From assembly GCA_021782995.1 (NCBI GenBank), contig JAJXUI010000015.1:1-61924 (forward strand): DNA of 61,924 nucleotides, read 5' to 3'. The notes beneath the pieces are model-generated. The model had not been told where the DNA came from. It saw only the letters and a program-made list of their open reading frames with translations, and did no database searches. How positions within the stretch are numbered: the first letter of the stretch is position 1; each line of letters opens with the position of its first letter. Shown here piece after piece: positions 1-11,069 of this stretch. Both the position numbers and the translations under genes were made by a program. This stretch comes from Pseudomonadota bacterium. GTDB taxonomy: Bacteria > Pseudomonadota > Gammaproteobacteria > Burkholderiales > Gallionellaceae.

Positions 1-282
1 TTGCTGTTCAAGCTGGTGACCGGCAAGGAAGGCATGGGCTTTGGCGACTTCAAACTGCTTGCGGCAATTGGCGCCTGGCTGGGCTGGAGCATGCTGCCGC
101 TGGTGATCATCCTGTCTTCTTTTGTCGGCGCCAGCGTTGGCATCCTGCTGATCATGTTTGCCCGCCATGGCAGGAATATCCCCATTCCCTTCGGCCCCTA
201 CCTGGCAGGCGGTGGATTGATAGCGCTGTTCTGGGGACAACAACTGACCCAGCTCTATCTGCAATTCCTGGCCACGCCATGA
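1..282 (+). CDS. pilD: Prepilin peptidase PilD, C-terminal part (cut by window start)
   Basis: This is the C-terminal end of a type 4 prepilin leader peptidase, an inner-membrane aspartic protease that trims and N-methylates type IV pilins and related pseudopilins. The GxGD-type catalytic motif is visible (GFGDFKLL, about residues 13-20 of the visible part), followed by hydrophobic segments typical of the last membrane helices. The reading frame is open to base 1, so the TTG there is an internal Leu codon and not a start; the N-terminal zinc/methylase part lies outside the window. The stop overlaps the coaE start (ATGA), as in the common pilD-coaE arrangement. Confidence 0.9.
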   Translation: MLFKLVTGKEGMGFGDFKLLAAIGAWLGWSMLPLVIILSSFVGASVGILLIMFARHGRNIPIPFGPYLAGGGLIALFWGQQLTQLYLQFLATP

Positions 283-893
283 GCTTTTTCATCGGCCTGA
301 CCGGTGGAATCGGCAGCGGCAAGAGCACGGTCGCCAGCCTGTTCGCAAATCTGGGCGTGCCAGTCGTTGATACCGATGCCATATCTCATCAGATGACAGC
401 CGCTGGCGGCAAAGCGATCCCTGTACTGCAAAACACCTTTGGCAAGGAGTTCATCACACCAGAAGGCGCCCTGGATCGGATAAAAATGCGCCGACTGGTT
501 TTTACCGACAGCACGGCCAAGGCCAGACTGGAATCCATCCTGCACCCGCTCATCCTCGACGAAAGCAAAACCCGGGCCTTATCCTCCAGCGGAGCCGCCT
601 CCTATGTGCTGGTCGTCATCCCCTTGCTGTTTGAGTCCGGCAACTACCTGGAATGGCTGAATCGTACCCTCACCGTGGATTGCAGCGAATCCACCCAGTT
701 ACAACGGACTTCCGGCAGGCCCGGGCTGGATGAAAAGACCGTCCGCGCCATCATGTCCAGCCAGATTTCCAGAGCCGAGCGCCTGCAACGCAGCGATGAT
801 GTGATCAGCAATGAAGGATCCCTTAACGCGCTGCAGGATGCCGTTAATCGGTTGCATCGGGAATATTTGCATTTGGCATCAAGTATTAATTGA
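279..893 (+). CDS. coaE: Dephospho-CoA kinase
   Basis: Cytosolic kinase for the last step of coenzyme A synthesis, phosphorylating dephospho-CoA on the ribose 3'-OH with ATP. The N-terminus carries a P-loop (GGIGSGKST, residues 9-17), followed by the family's VVDTD segment and, mid-protein, the VIPLLFESG segment of the CoA-binding domain. At 204 residues the length is normal. The ATG start is fixed by a 4-bp overlap with pilD, so the two are translationally coupled. A TGA-terminated end is followed by 60 bp before zapD. Confidence 0.96.
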   Translation: MSFFIGLTGGIGSGKSTVASLFANLGVPVVDTDAISHQMTAAGGKAIPVLQNTFGKEFITPEGALDRIKMRRLVFTDSTAKARLESILHPLILDESKTRALSSSGAASYVLVVIPLLFESGNYLEWLNRTLTVDCSESTQLQRTSGRPGLDEKTVRAIMSSQISRAERLQRSDDVISNEGSLNALQDAVNRLHREYLHLASSIN

Positions 894-955
894 CGTCAGC
901 GTCCACACAAAGTATCTTTCCAAATTATCATTAAACCTCCACTTTGACTGCAGTC

Positions 956-1705
956 GTGATTAGCTACGAATTTCCGCTGAACGAACGGGTACGCACCATG
1001 TTGCGTCTCGAAGATTTGTACCGGCGGCTGTATCAGTTGATGGATGGAACCAGCAATTGTGACCATCACGTTGCGCTCGGTGTCATTTTTGAAATCCTCG
1101 AAGTCACCAGCCGGGGCGAACTCAAGTCAGACCTGCTGCAGGAACTGGAACGGCAGAAACGCATGCTGGCTTCACTGCGCAATAATCCCGAAATTTCAGA
1201 AGATGCGCTGGAAGCAACATTGAATGAAATCGACAATGTTTCCGCCCAGCTGCTTTCTTCCAGCGGAAAGATCGGGCAGCATATCCGCGAGAACGAGTGG
1301 CTGATGCTGATCAAACAGCGTGCCTGCATCCCGGGAGGCATGTGTGAATTCGACCTGCCCTCTTATCATTACTGGCAGTATCAGGGGGAAGCACTGCGCA
1401 GACAACACCTGGAAGAATGGGTTGCGCCATTACGCCCGATCAACAACGCGCTGACCATCCTGCTCAAATTGCTGCGCGAGAACTGCAAATCCCACCAGTT
1501 TGTCGCCCAGAACGGCAGCTTCCAGCAAATGCAGGGCGGCAGGGTCGCACAGATGCTGCGTGTCACGATTGCGAAAGAGTTGCCCTGCATCCCGGAAATC
1601 AGCGCCAACAAATATGCACTGAACATACGCTTCGTCAACGCCGATTACGCGGGGAAGTCTTCGCTGTATCCGCATGATGTGGAATTCAAACTTACTTTCT
1701 GCTGA
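956..1705 (+). CDS. zapD: Cell division protein ZapD (YacF family)
   Basis: ZapD binds FtsZ and bundles its filaments, helping to hold the Z-ring together at midcell. The protein begins with the family signature [18 protein letters not shown] and is helical through its first half, with a beta-rich C-terminal half. The start is uncertain: a TTG at 944 would add four residues, while the GTG at 956 gives M-I-S-YEFPL, closer to the family N-terminus as I recall it; neither has a clear Shine-Dalgarno. It sits between coaE and yacG, its usual neighbours in proteobacteria. Confidence 0.9.
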   Translation: MISYEFPLNERVRTMLRLEDLYRRLYQLMDGTSNCDHHVALGVIFEILEVTSRGELKSDLLQELERQKRMLASLRNNPEISEDALEATLNEIDNVSAQLLSSSGKIGQHIRENEWLMLIKQRACIPGGMCEFDLPSYHYWQYQGEALRRQHLEEWVAPLRPINNALTILLKLLRENCKSHQFVAQNGSFQQMQGGRVAQMLRVTIAKELPCIPEISANKYALNIRFVNADYAGKSSLYPHDVEFKLTFC

Positions 1706-1710
1706 ATCAC

Positions 1711-1917
1711 ATGAACAAGCGCAAGTCCATCGTGCCCTGCCCACGCTGCGGCTCGGAAGCCAGCTTCGACAGCAACATCAATCCCTATCGTCCCTTTTGC
1801 AGTGAGCGATGCAAATTGATCGACCTTGGACAATGGGCCAATGGTGGTTACAGCATACCGGTAAAAGAAACCGCACCGCAAATCCTGCTCGCCCCCGAAG
1901 ATCCTCACCAGACCTGA
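1711..1917 (+). CDS. yacG: DNA gyrase inhibitor YacG, zinc protein
   Basis: Small protein of 68 residues that in E. coli binds GyrB and inhibits DNA gyrase. Two Cys pairs form the zinc site (CPRCGS near residues 10-15 and CSERCK near residues 30-35), followed by the family's [13 protein letters not shown] segment. It starts 5 bp after the zapD stop, so it belongs to the same operon. Its last 13 bases overlap the 3' end of the convergent Nudix/ThiE gene, leaving no room for a separate terminator between them. Confidence 0.92.
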   Translation: MNKRKSIVPCPRCGSEASFDSNINPYRPFCSERCKLIDLGQWANGGYSIPVKETAPQILLAPEDPHQT

Positions 1918-2834
1918 CGCAACATCGCAATACCATGTGCACCATGTCGCAAGGCATCGTCCATACTCGCCAGAGACATGCCGCCCAGCGCATAAACCGG
2001 AATTGAGGCACCGTTAACTGTTGCAGCAAAATCCTGCCATCCCAGATATGCTGCCCCCGGATGTGTCTGTGTTGGCAGCACTGGCCCCAGCACTGCAAAA
2101 TCACACCCTAGATTTCCAGCGCGTCGCAAATCCTCTGCAGTATGGCAAGAAGCGCCGCACAGCCCGACATCCGGGCGTTGTTTCAGCTCACATAGCTGAG
2201 CGGACGTCAGATGTACACCCGCAGCACCTGTTGCCTGTACCAGCTCAATCTCCGAGTTAATCACCAAGCGAGCTCCATAGGGCAGCATGCATGCAATCAT
2301 TTTTTCAGCCACATCCTGCAATTGCTGACGCTGCAATTTTTTTTCCCGCAGTTGCACCAGTCTCAGCCCTTTTCGCAAAGCCAACTCCAGCCGCTGCATG
2401 AAAACTGTTTCGCCCAGCTCGGCCAGGTTGCTGATGCCATATACCGGAGGCATGCCAAGCGCACGGATAATCGGTGCATTGGCAGGCAATAACGGCTCGA
2501 CCATAATATGATCAGCCGTTTGCCAGGAAAATTGCTGGCCTTCACGGGGATGCGGCTCTCCCCGCCACGCCGTGACACGGAAGAAATTCAGTCTTACCGT
2601 CGCATGCGGGTAACTAAACACACGCGTCAGCCAGGGAAAGGCAGTTATCACTTCGATCCCCAGTTCTTCACGTGACTCCCGCACCAGTGCATCAAGCGCA
2701 GATTCGCCAGCCTCAACCTTGCCGCCGGGGAATTCCCAGTAACCGGCATAGGGCTTGCCCGCAGGACGTTGTGCCAGCAAAAATGTACCATCCTTCCGCT
2801 GCAACACCGCAGCAGACACTTCTATGACTTTCAT
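1905..2834 (-). CDS. Nudix hydrolase fused to a TenI/ThiE-like domain
   Basis: Two-domain protein of 309 residues. Residues 1-130 are a MutT-like Nudix domain with the box G-x5-E-x7-REExxEELG ([23 protein letters not shown] region), the kind that hydrolyses oxidised nucleotides such as 8-oxo-dGTP. Residues from about 135 on resemble thiamine phosphate synthase/TenI, with GVHLTS, GASCH and a [11 protein letters not shown] phosphate-binding loop. The ThiE acidic residue before GVHL is replaced (TGAAGVHL), so true thiamine phosphate synthase activity is doubtful. A good ribosome site (AAAGGG) precedes ATG 2834. The fusion is a known proteobacterial arrangement; the role of the second domain is unclear. 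Confidence 0.9.
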   Translation of the reverse strand: MKVIEVSAAVLQRKDGTFLLAQRPAGKPYAGYWEFPGGKVEAGESALDALVRESREELGIEVITAFPWLTRVFSYPHATVRLNFFRVTAWRGEPHPREGQQFSWQTADHIMVEPLLPANAPIIRALGMPPVYGISNLAELGETVFMQRLELALRKGLRLVQLREKKLQRQQLQDVAEKMIACMLPYGARLVINSEIELVQATGAAGVHLTSAQLCELKQRPDVGLCGASCHTAEDLRRAGNLGCDFAVLGPVLPTQTHPGAAYLGWQDFAATVNGASIPVYALGGMSLASMDDALRHGAHGIAMLRQVW

Positions 2835-3104
2835 GGTGCCCTTTACCTGATCAATTTTGCATTACTTTTCTGCTATTCAGGCGTGAATTTTTTGCAGAAA
2901 TCACACGATAGGCATGCGTAAACTGCCGCTGGAATCATTGCATGCGAAGACAGGACGAATCTTTCCTCGACGTTGCATGGGCGATATAAATATTGATGCG
3001 ACAAACTGGATGCAAATTCCGACCAAGATGTTGCGGCGCAGGCAAACAGGCAATGTTATGCCGAAACCAGTGCTGAATTCTCGCAATATCGAACCCACCA
3101 GCGA

Positions 3105-3962
3105 TTACTGCCGTCCACACCAGTCCTTGGCAAACTGCCATGCGACCCTGCCACTGCGAGAGCCTCGACCCAGCGCCCATTGCAGTGCTTCCCGTCGTGC
3201 ATCGTCAGTAAATGGTAACAAGCCAAGTTGCTCCACCCAGTAAGCCGCAACTGCCAGGTATTCGTCCTGGGTAAACGGGTAAAACGATATCCACATGCCA
3301 AAACGTTCGGAAAGGGAAATTTTCTCTTCCACCACCTCCGCCGGATGCACCTCATCGCCCGCATATTTTGTTGCGAGATTTTCTTGCATGTACTCCGGCA
3401 TCAGGTGGCGGCGGTTTGACGTTGCATAGATCAAGAGATTATCAGACAGCGCCACCACCGACCCATCGAGCACGGCTTTCAGCGCCTGGTATCCAGGTTC
3501 TGCATCGTTGAAGGACAGGTCATCACAGAACAGGATGAAACGTTCGGAGCGGGTGTCGATCAGCTCGATGATCTCCGGCAGGTCGGACAGCGCATCCTTG
3601 CCGATCTCGATCAGGCGCAGACCCTGGCCGGAAAACTCGCTCAGCACCGCCTTCACCAGGGATGATTTTCCGGTGCCGCGCGCGCCGGTCAGCAATACAT
3701 TATTGGCCGGTTTCCGGTTCACAAACTGCCGGGTATTCCGCACCACTTTTTCTTTCTGCTCATTGATATCCTGCAGGTCTGCAAGTTTGATTTTGTGTGG
3801 GTGATATACAGGCTGCAATGCACCACGCCCGTTGCCGCGCTGCCAGCGATAGGCAATCGATGCCTGCCAGTCGGGCTCTATCACATGAACAGCAGGCAGA
3901 ATGGCCTCCACTTGTTCAAGCAGTGCTTCTGCCCGCTGCAGGAATTGATCCAGTTTGTCCAT
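3105..3962 (-). CDS. AAA+ ATPase of the DUF815 family
   Basis: Cytosolic P-loop ATPase of 285 residues and unknown role. Walker A is GARGTGKSS (about residues 93-101), Walker B is FILFCDD, and a sensor-like ATSNRRHL follows. The N-terminal 80 residues are family-specific and helical. Such ATPases are commonly found next to a Nudix gene and argJ in betaproteobacteria, as here, but no biochemical function follows from that. The 270 bp between this gene and the Nudix gene (2835-3104) hold no ORF or RNA that I can support. Confidence 0.85.
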   Translation of the reverse strand: MDKLDQFLQRAEALLEQVEAILPAVHVIEPDWQASIAYRWQRGNGRGALQPVYHPHKIKLADLQDINEQKEKVVRNTRQFVNRKPANNVLLTGARGTGKSSLVKAVLSEFSGQGLRLIEIGKDALSDLPEIIELIDTRSERFILFCDDLSFNDAEPGYQALKAVLDGSVVALSDNLLIYATSNRRHLMPEYMQENLATKYAGDEVHPAEVVEEKISLSERFGMWISFYPFTQDEYLAVAAYWVEQLGLLPFTDDARREALQWALGRGSRSGRVAWQFAKDWCGRQ

Positions 3963-4076
3963 AGGTTAAAAGCAATCAGCCACAGTGCACACAGAAGCCG
4001 CAGAGTCCATCATGCAATAATCCGGAATTTCCATGAACTTACAGGTCTCTGCGATCAGAGATTTATCCAGTCAATA

Positions 4077-5294
<1,218 letters not shown>

Positions 5295-5381
5295 GATTTA
5301 TCCGTAAAATATTAATTTAATCAGTGTGTTATATTTAAACTCAAGATCCGTATCTGTTACGGCAGCGCAGAATTGTAGCGC

Positions 5382-5492
5382 CTAACTGCATGAACAGGAT
5401 GCCTTGATGCAAGCCTGCCCCTTCAGTGCCTGCCAGGCCTGCGCAATCAATTTCCGGCAAGCAGAGCAGCCCGTTTCAGGCCAGCTTGCCAT
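5382..5492 (-). CDS. Possible 36-residue Cys-rich ORF overlapping the secA 3' end
   Basis: An ORF starting at an ATG inside the last codons of secA, in another frame, and running 36 codons to a TAG. The peptide has five Cys including a CxxC (residues 9-12) and ends CSCS. It fills much of the otherwise empty secA-argJ gap. The overlap of the start with the secA stop would allow translational coupling. I do not recognise it and it has no clear ribosome site, so it may be chance. Confidence 0.2.
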   Translation of the reverse strand: MASWPETGCSACRKLIAQAWQALKGQACIKASCSCS

Positions 5493-8223
5493 GGCACTGC
5501 TTGAATTTCTTGCCTGAACCACAAGGACAAGGATCATTCCGGCCAACTTTTTCACTTCCGCGCACGAATGGCTTGTGCTCCTGTTCATTTTGCAGACCGG
5601 ACTGACCGTCACCAGCGTGCTCGCCCTGTCCAAGCACCTCGTCATAGTCGGCATGATGGTACTGCACATTTGAAGGTGCCTGCGGTGCCTCGGCCTCAGC
5701 GGCCTCCACATCGCTTTCACTGCGTATCTGAACATTCATCAGCATCATCGTGACTTCATTTTTCACGCTTTCCAGCATGCTGCCAAACAACTCGAATGCT
5801 TCACGTTTGTATTCCTGCTTCGGATTCTTCTGCGCATAGCCGCGCAGATGTATCCCCTGGCGCAGGTGGTCGAGCGCACCAAGATGCTCGCGCCAGTGCG
5901 AATCCAGGCTCTGCAGCATCACCAGCCGCTCATAGCGGTGCATGATGTCAGCCCCCACCATGGCCACCTTGGCTGCGTATTTGTCGCGCGCCGCACTCAT
6001 GATGCGCTGGCGCAGGCCATGCTCATCCAGCGCCTTGTCTTCTTCCAGCATATTGACCAGGGCCAGATCCAGCTGGTATTCCGCATACAGCGCCTTCTCC
6101 AGCCCCGGCACATCCCACTGCTCTTCCATGCTGCCCGGCGCGATATATTCATTGATGGTGTTGTCCACCACGCTGTCGCGCATCGCCGCGATGGTTTCCG
6201 AAATATCCGTCGTATCCATCAGTTCATTGCGCTGCTGGTAGATCACCTTGCGCTGGTCGTTGGCGACATCGTCATATTCCAGAATCTGTTTGCGCATGTC
6301 GAAGTTGCGCGCTTCCACCTTGCGCTGCGCATTTTCGATCGCACGCGTTACCCAGCTGTGCTCGATCGCCTCGCCTTCAGGCAGCTTGAAGCGCTGCATG
6401 ATCGCCGCCACACGGTCGGAGGCAAAGATGCGCATCAGCGGATCTTCCAGTGACAGATAGAATCGGCTGGAGCCCGGATCGCCCTGGCGACCGGCACGGC
6501 CACGCAGCTGGTTATCCACGCGGCGTGATTCGTGACGCTCGGTGCCGATGATATGCAGGCCGCCATTCGCCACGACCTCGTCATGCACGGGCTGCCAGGC
6601 TGCACGCAATTCGGCGACCCGCTGTTCACGGGTGGCTGCATCCAGCGATTCGTCCATGCGAATCTTCTCGATTTCCTTCTCCACATTACCGCCCAGCACA
6701 ATGTCGGTCCCCCGGCCTGCCATGTTGGTGGCGATGGTAATCATCTTCGGGCGTCCTGCCTGCGCGACGATTTCCGCCTCGCGCGCATGCTGCTTGGCAT
6801 TCAGAACCTGATGCGACAGCTTTTCCTTGTCCAGCAGGCTGGACAGAAGTTCGGACGTTTCGATCGAGGTCGTACCCACCAGTACCGGCTGGCCGCGCTG
6901 ATGGCAATCACGGATATCATTGATCACCGCCATGTATTTCTCGCGCGCACTGAGATACACCTGATCCATCATGTCCTTGCGCACGGTTGGTCGATGCGGC
7001 GGCACAATCACTGTCTCAAGGTTGTAGATGTGCTGGAATTCAAAAGCTTCGGTATCAGCCGTACCGGTCATACCAGCCAGCTTGTTGTACAGGCGGAAGA
7101 AGTTCTGGAAGGTGATCGAGGCCAGTGTCTGGTTCTCCTTCTGGATCGGCACGCCCTCTTTTGCTTCCACTGCCTGATGCAGGCCATCGGACCAGCGGCG
7201 TCCCGGCATCATGCGCCCGGTGAATTCGTCCACGATCACCACCTCGCCATTCTGCACCACATAATTCTGGTCGATGAAATACAGGTTGTGCGCTTTCAGC
7301 GCCGCATACAGATGATGGATCAGCGTGATGTTGGCCGGGTCATACAGGCTGCCACCGGGCGGCAATAAGCCAGCCTTCTCCAGCAAATCTTCCGCGCGCT
7401 CATGACCACTTTCAGTCAGCAGGATCTGGTGATTTTTTTCATCCACATGATAATCGCCGGGGCCATCCTCGGTTTGCTGTCGTGTCAGGTGCGGCACCAG
7501 CTTGTCCATGCGCACATAGATGTCCACATTGTCTTCAGCCTGGCCAGAGATGATCAGCGGTGTACGGGCCTCATCGATCAGGATGGAATCCACTTCGTCC
7601 ACAACTGCAAAATTCAGTGCGCGCTGGAAACGCTCATGCGGATCGGTTGCCATATTGTCGCGCAGGTAATCAAAGCCGAATTCGTTGTTTGTGCCATAGG
7701 TGATATCCGCACCATAAGCTGCCTGCTTGTCGGCATGGTCCATCTGCGACAGGATCACCCCGGTGCTCAATCCTAGGAAGCGGTACAGTCGTCCCATCCA
7801 CTCCGCATCGCGCCGAGCCAGGTAATCGTTCACCGTCACCACATGCACCCCCTTGCCGGACAATGCATTCAGGTAGGCCGGCAAGGTTGCCATCAGCGTC
7901 TTGCCTTCACCGGTGCGCATCTCGGCAATCTTGCCGTAATGCAGCACCATGCCGCCGATCAGCTGCACATCGAAGTGGCGCATCTGCAGTACGCGTTTGC
8001 CGGCTTCACGTACTACGGCAAACGCTTCCGGCAGTAAGTCGTCCAGTGATTCTCCCTGCTGCAACCGTTGCTTGAACTCATCCGTTTTTGCAATCAAAGC
8101 GTCATCGCTCAGGGCTTGCATTTTCTCTTCGAAGCCATTGATCACTGCCACCGTTTGTCGATATTGTTTGAGCAGGCGATCGTTACGGCTACCGAATACA
8201 CTCTTGAGCAACTTGGAAATCAT
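5476..8223 (-). CDS. secA: Protein translocase motor ATPase SecA
   Basis: SecA binds preproteins and drives them through SecYEG using ATP, acting at the inner membrane. The protein has 915 residues, usual for a proteobacterium. Walker A (MRTGEGKTL) and the DEAD-like [13 protein letters not shown] motif lie in the first nucleotide-binding domain, and [11 protein letters not shown] and [11 protein letters not shown] in the second. The C-terminal zinc/SecB-binding tail is intact ([15 protein letters not shown]). The leader before ATG 8223 is very AT-rich with no clear Shine-Dalgarno. No secM-like gene is seen upstream; a terminator separates it from the M23 peptidase gene. Confidence 0.98.
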   Translation of the reverse strand: MISKLLKSVFGSRNDRLLKQYRQTVAVINGFEEKMQALSDDALIAKTDEFKQRLQQGESLDDLLPEAFAVVREAGKRVLQMRHFDVQLIGGMVLHYGKIAEMRTGEGKTLMATLPAYLNALSGKGVHVVTVNDYLARRDAEWMGRLYRFLGLSTGVILSQMDHADKQAAYGADITYGTNNEFGFDYLRDNMATDPHERFQRALNFAVVDEVDSILIDEARTPLIISGQAEDNVDIYVRMDKLVPHLTRQQTEDGPGDYHVDEKNHQILLTESGHERAEDLLEKAGLLPPGGSLYDPANITLIHHLYAALKAHNLYFIDQNYVVQNGEVVIVDEFTGRMMPGRRWSDGLHQAVEAKEGVPIQKENQTLASITFQNFFRLYNKLAGMTGTADTEAFEFQHIYNLETVIVPPHRPTVRKDMMDQVYLSAREKYMAVINDIRDCHQRGQPVLVGTTSIETSELLSSLLDKEKLSHQVLNAKQHAREAEIVAQAGRPKMITIATNMAGRGTDIVLGGNVEKEIEKIRMDESLDAATREQRVAELRAAWQPVHDEVVANGGLHIIGTERHESRRVDNQLRGRAGRQGDPGSSRFYLSLEDPLMRIFASDRVAAIMQRFKLPEGEAIEHSWVTRAIENAQRKVEARNFDMRKQILEYDDVANDQRKVIYQQRNELMDTTDISETIAAMRDSVVDNTINEYIAPGSMEEQWDVPGLEKALYAEYQLDLALVNMLEEDKALDEHGLRQRIMSAARDKYAAKVAMVGADIMHRYERLVMLQSLDSHWREHLGALDHLRQGIHLRGYAQKNPKQEYKREAFELFGSMLESVKNEVTMMLMNVQIRSESDVEAAEAEAPQAPSNVQYHHADYDEVLGQGEHAGDGQSGLQNEQEHKPFVRGSEKVGRNDPCPCGSGKKFKQCHGKLA

Positions 8224-8250
8224 TTTTAAATTAAATCAAATAGTTACAAT

Positions 8251-8281
8251 AACAAAAAGGGCGAGGCTACACACCTCACCC
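8251..8281 (-). terminator. Rho-independent terminator after the M23 peptidase gene
   Basis: On the minus strand an 8-bp stem (GGGTGAGG with CCTCGCCC, one T-G wobble) with a 7-base loop is followed directly by TTTTTGTT. It lies between the M23 peptidase stop (8348) and the secA start (8223), so it should end the peptidase transcript and leave secA to its own promoter in the short AT-rich leader. Confidence 0.8.
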
Positions 8282-8347
8282 TGCGAAAACTTTCAGCACT
8301 ATCCGGGAACATGCCATGTGCATTGTGCTGCCAGAGAGTCAAGCCAC

Positions 8348-9271
8348 TCATCCCGCAGTATTGGCCTGCAGGAAGCGCACCGGATTCTGCGCAAGTCCCT
8401 TGAATCTCACTTCAAAGTGCAAATGGTTGCCGGTAGAGCGACCCGTACTGCCCACCTGCGAAATCAGCTGTCCGCGCTTCACAACCTCACCCACCTTCAC
8501 AAACACCTTGGAAGCGTGTGCATAGCGTGTCAGGATATCGTTGCCATGATCGATTTCGACCAGATTGCCGAATTGCGGATGCCAGCCGGCATAGACCACC
8601 ATGCCGCTCGCCGCTGCATGTATCGGCGTGCCATACGGCACGACCCAGTCCACCCCTTCATGCATGGCCTTCTTGCCGGTGAAGGGATCAACACGCCAGC
8701 CAAAATTGGACGAGTACCAGCCCGAGCTTACCGGAGCACTGACTGTCAGCATTTTCTTGCGCAGTCTATCCTGCTGCAGCAGGGTTTCCAGTGCTGCCAG
8801 CTTGTCACTCCGGTCTGTCAGCAATGAAGACAGGTTGCCAAGCTGCTGGTTCATCTGGTCCAGGGAAATATCCTGCTGTCCGGCAGGTACATAAGCCCCA
8901 CCCTGCCCCGGTGCCGCACTGAAATCGATTTCCTGCGGCTTCAGGCCCGCCAGTTTTGTGAGGCGCGATCCCAGCGTATCCAGACGCAGCAAGCGCGCCT
9001 GCATCTGGCCCAGGCTGATCGCCATCGTATCCAGGCTTTCACGCAGGTAGGCATTCTGGCGTTGCTGTTCATGGTTCTGTGCACTGGCCAGCCAGTCGCG
9101 CAATTCATTGCTCATGCGGCCGGGCTGGAAACGGACAAGGGCGTATTGCGCAAACAGCAAGGCCACAACAAACAGGACAAACAGGACGAGTGAAGCCAAC
9201 AGCAGATGCACGGTGTTCAGCGAAACCGTGCGGGGTTTTGCCAGATTTCCGGAAACTATAATAATATTCAT
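8348..9271 (-). CDS. M23 family (LytM-type) murein endopeptidase, membrane-anchored
   Basis: Predicted inner-membrane-anchored periplasmic peptidase of 307 residues. It has one N-terminal membrane segment (about residues 20-45), then a helical, probably coiled-coil stretch, and a C-terminal peptidase_M23 domain. Zinc ligands of the LytM fold are visible as HEGVD, and HLHFEV near the end, with RYAH between. Such proteins cut peptidoglycan crosslinks or, when degenerate, activate amidases; here the metal ligands appear complete. I chose ATG 9271 because AAGGAAAG precedes it, rather than the TTG three bases upstream. Its start is only 27 bp from the divergent dciA-like gene. Confidence 0.9.
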   Translation of the reverse strand: MNIIIVSGNLAKPRTVSLNTVHLLLASLVLFVLFVVALLFAQYALVRFQPGRMSNELRDWLASAQNHEQQRQNAYLRESLDTMAISLGQMQARLLRLDTLGSRLTKLAGLKPQEIDFSAAPGQGGAYVPAGQQDISLDQMNQQLGNLSSLLTDRSDKLAALETLLQQDRLRKKMLTVSAPVSSGWYSSNFGWRVDPFTGKKAMHEGVDWVVPYGTPIHAAASGMVVYAGWHPQFGNLVEIDHGNDILTRYAHASKVFVKVGEVVKRGQLISQVGSTGRSTGNHLHFEVRFKGLAQNPVRFLQANTAG

Positions 9272-9298
9272 CAAACTTTCCTTACCAAACCATCCGTC

Positions 9299-9727
9299 TT
9301 GACGTCCAAACTCAAAACCATCCTGGATACGCAGCAGAACCTGAAACAGCTATCAGGCAAACTGCATCGCTTGCGCATCATCCAGACCGCATATGAACAG
9401 GTTGTCCCTGCCAGCCTGAAGTACGCCAGCCACGTCATGAATATCGAACAAGGCCTGTTGACAATAGCGGCAACCAACGGCGCTGTCGCGGCAAAACTGC
9501 GGCAATTAACCCCGGATTTGCTCGAACGGCTGCAACTGCAATCCCGCGAGGTTACTGGAATTCAGGTCAAGGTGCAAGTAACCCTGCCCCGCCCAGCTCC
9601 CCTCCAAAGCCCCGCCACGCTTGGCCCCAAAGGCAAGCAGCAGCTCGACAACCTCGCCGAAACATTGCTGGACTCGCCTCTCAAATCCGCACTGCAGCGC
9701 TTCTCCCGCAACAGTCGCAGCAGGTAA
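9299..9727 (+). CDS. DUF721 / DciA-like protein
   Basis: A 142-residue protein with the DUF721 pattern in its first 95 residues (LHRLRIIQTAYEQVVPASLKYA, then a beta segment GLLTIAATNGAVAAKLRQL). DUF721 includes DciA, which loads or supports the replicative helicase DnaB in bacteria lacking DnaC. The C-terminal part is Pro- and Ser-rich. The only sensible start is TTG 9299, giving MTSKLKTIL; the upstream ATG at 9206 would lie inside the divergent peptidase gene. Location between secA/M23 and lpxC is typical for betaproteobacteria. The DciA role here is inferred from the family. Confidence 0.8.
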   Translation: MTSKLKTILDTQQNLKQLSGKLHRLRIIQTAYEQVVPASLKYASHVMNIEQGLLTIAATNGAVAAKLRQLTPDLLERLQLQSREVTGIQVKVQVTLPRPAPLQSPATLGPKGKQQLDNLAETLLDSPLKSALQRFSRNSRSR

Positions 9728-9916
9728 CTACAAGGCGACCAGTGCAAACCGCTCCAGCACATACAGCAAAACTGTCAGCAATAACGACATCAGCACAAAT
9801 CGTGCAATCCGCCAGGCAAGGTCAACATACTTGCGGTCCTGCGTGACCAGATAAAGCACCGCAGACACGCCGATTGCGATTGCACTCAGGATAAACAGCA
9901 ATCTTACAATCAGCAT
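9728..9916 (-). CDS. Small two-helix membrane protein of unknown function
   Basis: A 62-residue protein made of two hydrophobic segments (about residues 5-25 and 38-58) joined by a polar loop QDRKYVDLAWRIAR. Its stop codon touches the stop of the convergent dciA-like gene with no base between. It lies 30 bp downstream of lpxC on the same strand and is probably co-transcribed with it. I do not recognise a named family; the clean two-helix pattern and tight packing favour a real gene. Confidence 0.65.
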   Translation of the reverse strand: MLIVRLLFILSAIAIGVSAVLYLVTQDRKYVDLAWRIARFVLMSLLLTVLLYVLERFALVAL

Positions 9917-9946
9917 GTTGCAGGCGAATTAAGCAATCTGGCGAAC

Positions 9947-10858
9947 TCAGGCGGCCTGCAACTGCAAGCGCAGGAAATCCGGCGCTTCTTCGTGCTTGTC
10001 AAACTCCACGAATTCCCAGGCCAGCTTATCCGCCAGCAGCGCCCGCAGCAGCGCATTGTTCATCGCATGCCCGGATTTGTATCCGTAGAATGCGCCGATC
10101 AGCGGATGCCCCAGCAGGTAAAGGTCGCCGATCGCATCCAGCACCTTGTGCTTCACAAACTCGTCATCCGAGCGCAGGCCATCCGGATTCAGCACACGAT
10201 ACTCATCCATCACGATTGCATTATCCAGGTTACCGCCACGGGCCAGACCCTGGCTGCGCATCCACTCCACCTCATGCATGAAGCCGAATGTGCGACAGCG
10301 ACTCACTTCCTTGATGTAGGAATTCACACCCAGATCCACCACCACATGCTGCCTGGTGTTGGCAAACACCGGGTGCGGAAAATTGATCGTGAAGTCCAGC
10401 TTGTAGCCATTGTAAGGCTCGAAGCGTACCCACTTGTCGCCATCCTTTACTTCGACTGCCTTCTTGATCCTGATGAATTTCTTGGCTTCCGACTGCTCTT
10501 CTATGCCCGCCTGCTGGATCAGGAAAATGAACGTACCGGAACTGCCATCCATGATCGGCACTTCAGCACTGTTCATTTCCACGATGGCATTGTCGATGCC
10601 CATGCCGGCAAAGGCCGACATCAGATGCTCTACAGTCGCGACATGGCCGCCATTTTCTTCCATGCAGGTGGAAAGTCGCGTGTCATGCACCGCATACGCA
10701 TCCGCCTTGATCTTCACCACCGGCTTCATGTCGACGCGATGGAACACGATGCCATGATTCACCGGCGCCGGCAGCAAGGTCATCGTAACTTTCTCGCCGG
10801 TATGCAGGCCGACTCCGGTAGCCTGCACCATATTCTTCAATGTTCTTTGCTTGACCAT
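9947..10858 (-). CDS. lpxC: UDP-3-O-acyl-N-acetylglucosamine deacetylase LpxC
   Basis: LpxC performs the committed step of lipid A synthesis, a zinc-dependent deacetylation in the cytosol. The first zinc His is in [11 protein letters not shown] (His78 counted from the chosen start), and the second cluster is visible in [18 protein letters not shown] with the later catalytic His in [14 protein letters not shown] 10858 is preferred to the TTG 21 bases upstream because it gives the usual N-terminus MVKQRTLKN. In many proteobacteria lpxC follows ftsZ directly; here about 1.6 kb of inserted DNA separates them, so lpxC probably has its own promoter. Confidence 0.97.
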   Translation of the reverse strand: MVKQRTLKNMVQATGVGLHTGEKVTMTLLPAPVNHGIVFHRVDMKPVVKIKADAYAVHDTRLSTCMEENGGHVATVEHLMSAFAGMGIDNAIVEMNSAEVPIMDGSSGTFIFLIQQAGIEEQSEAKKFIRIKKAVEVKDGDKWVRFEPYNGYKLDFTINFPHPVFANTRQHVVVDLGVNSYIKEVSRCRTFGFMHEVEWMRSQGLARGGNLDNAIVMDEYRVLNPDGLRSDDEFVKHKVLDAIGDLYLLGHPLIGAFYGYKSGHAMNNALLRALLADKLAWEFVEFDKHEEAPDFLRLQLQAA

Positions 10859-10888
10859 AGTCCATCCAGTCTTAATCAATTCGCCAGC

Positions 10889-10897
10889 ATTTTAGCA
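10889..10897 (-). promoter_or_regulatory. Possible extended -10 promoter element for lpxC
   Basis: On the minus strand TGCTAAAAT lies 31-39 bp before the lpxC start codon and matches an extended -10 (TGnTAtaaT-type). No -35 at a good distance is visible. Since ftsZ is cut off from lpxC by an insertion with a terminator, a local promoter is expected. Confidence 0.35.
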
Positions 10898-11069
10898 TAA
10901 GCTGATATCCAATTAATCAATAAGTTGCATTTTTCCAACATGCGGTTATTTTGTATCTATCTGATTAGATTAAATTCCTGCAATACGGCCTGACGAACGG
11001 TATGACTATATAAAACCTGAGTGGTTTCATAGGCGCGTATTCAATTAATCACAGCGAGATTAAACACCC

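Noticed and set aside
5848..7368. Long plus-strand ORFs (up to 278 codons) opposite secA
   Set aside because: They are antisense shadows of a strongly conserved gene and give His/Gln/Arg-rich peptides without family features.
8224..8347. secM-like regulator upstream of secA
   Set aside because: The gap is 124 bp, holds a terminator for the M23 gene and no exported peptide with an arrest motif.
9992..10900. 302-codon plus-strand ORF opposite lpxC
   Set aside because: Antisense to the conserved lpxC sequence, with His-rich translation typical of shadows.
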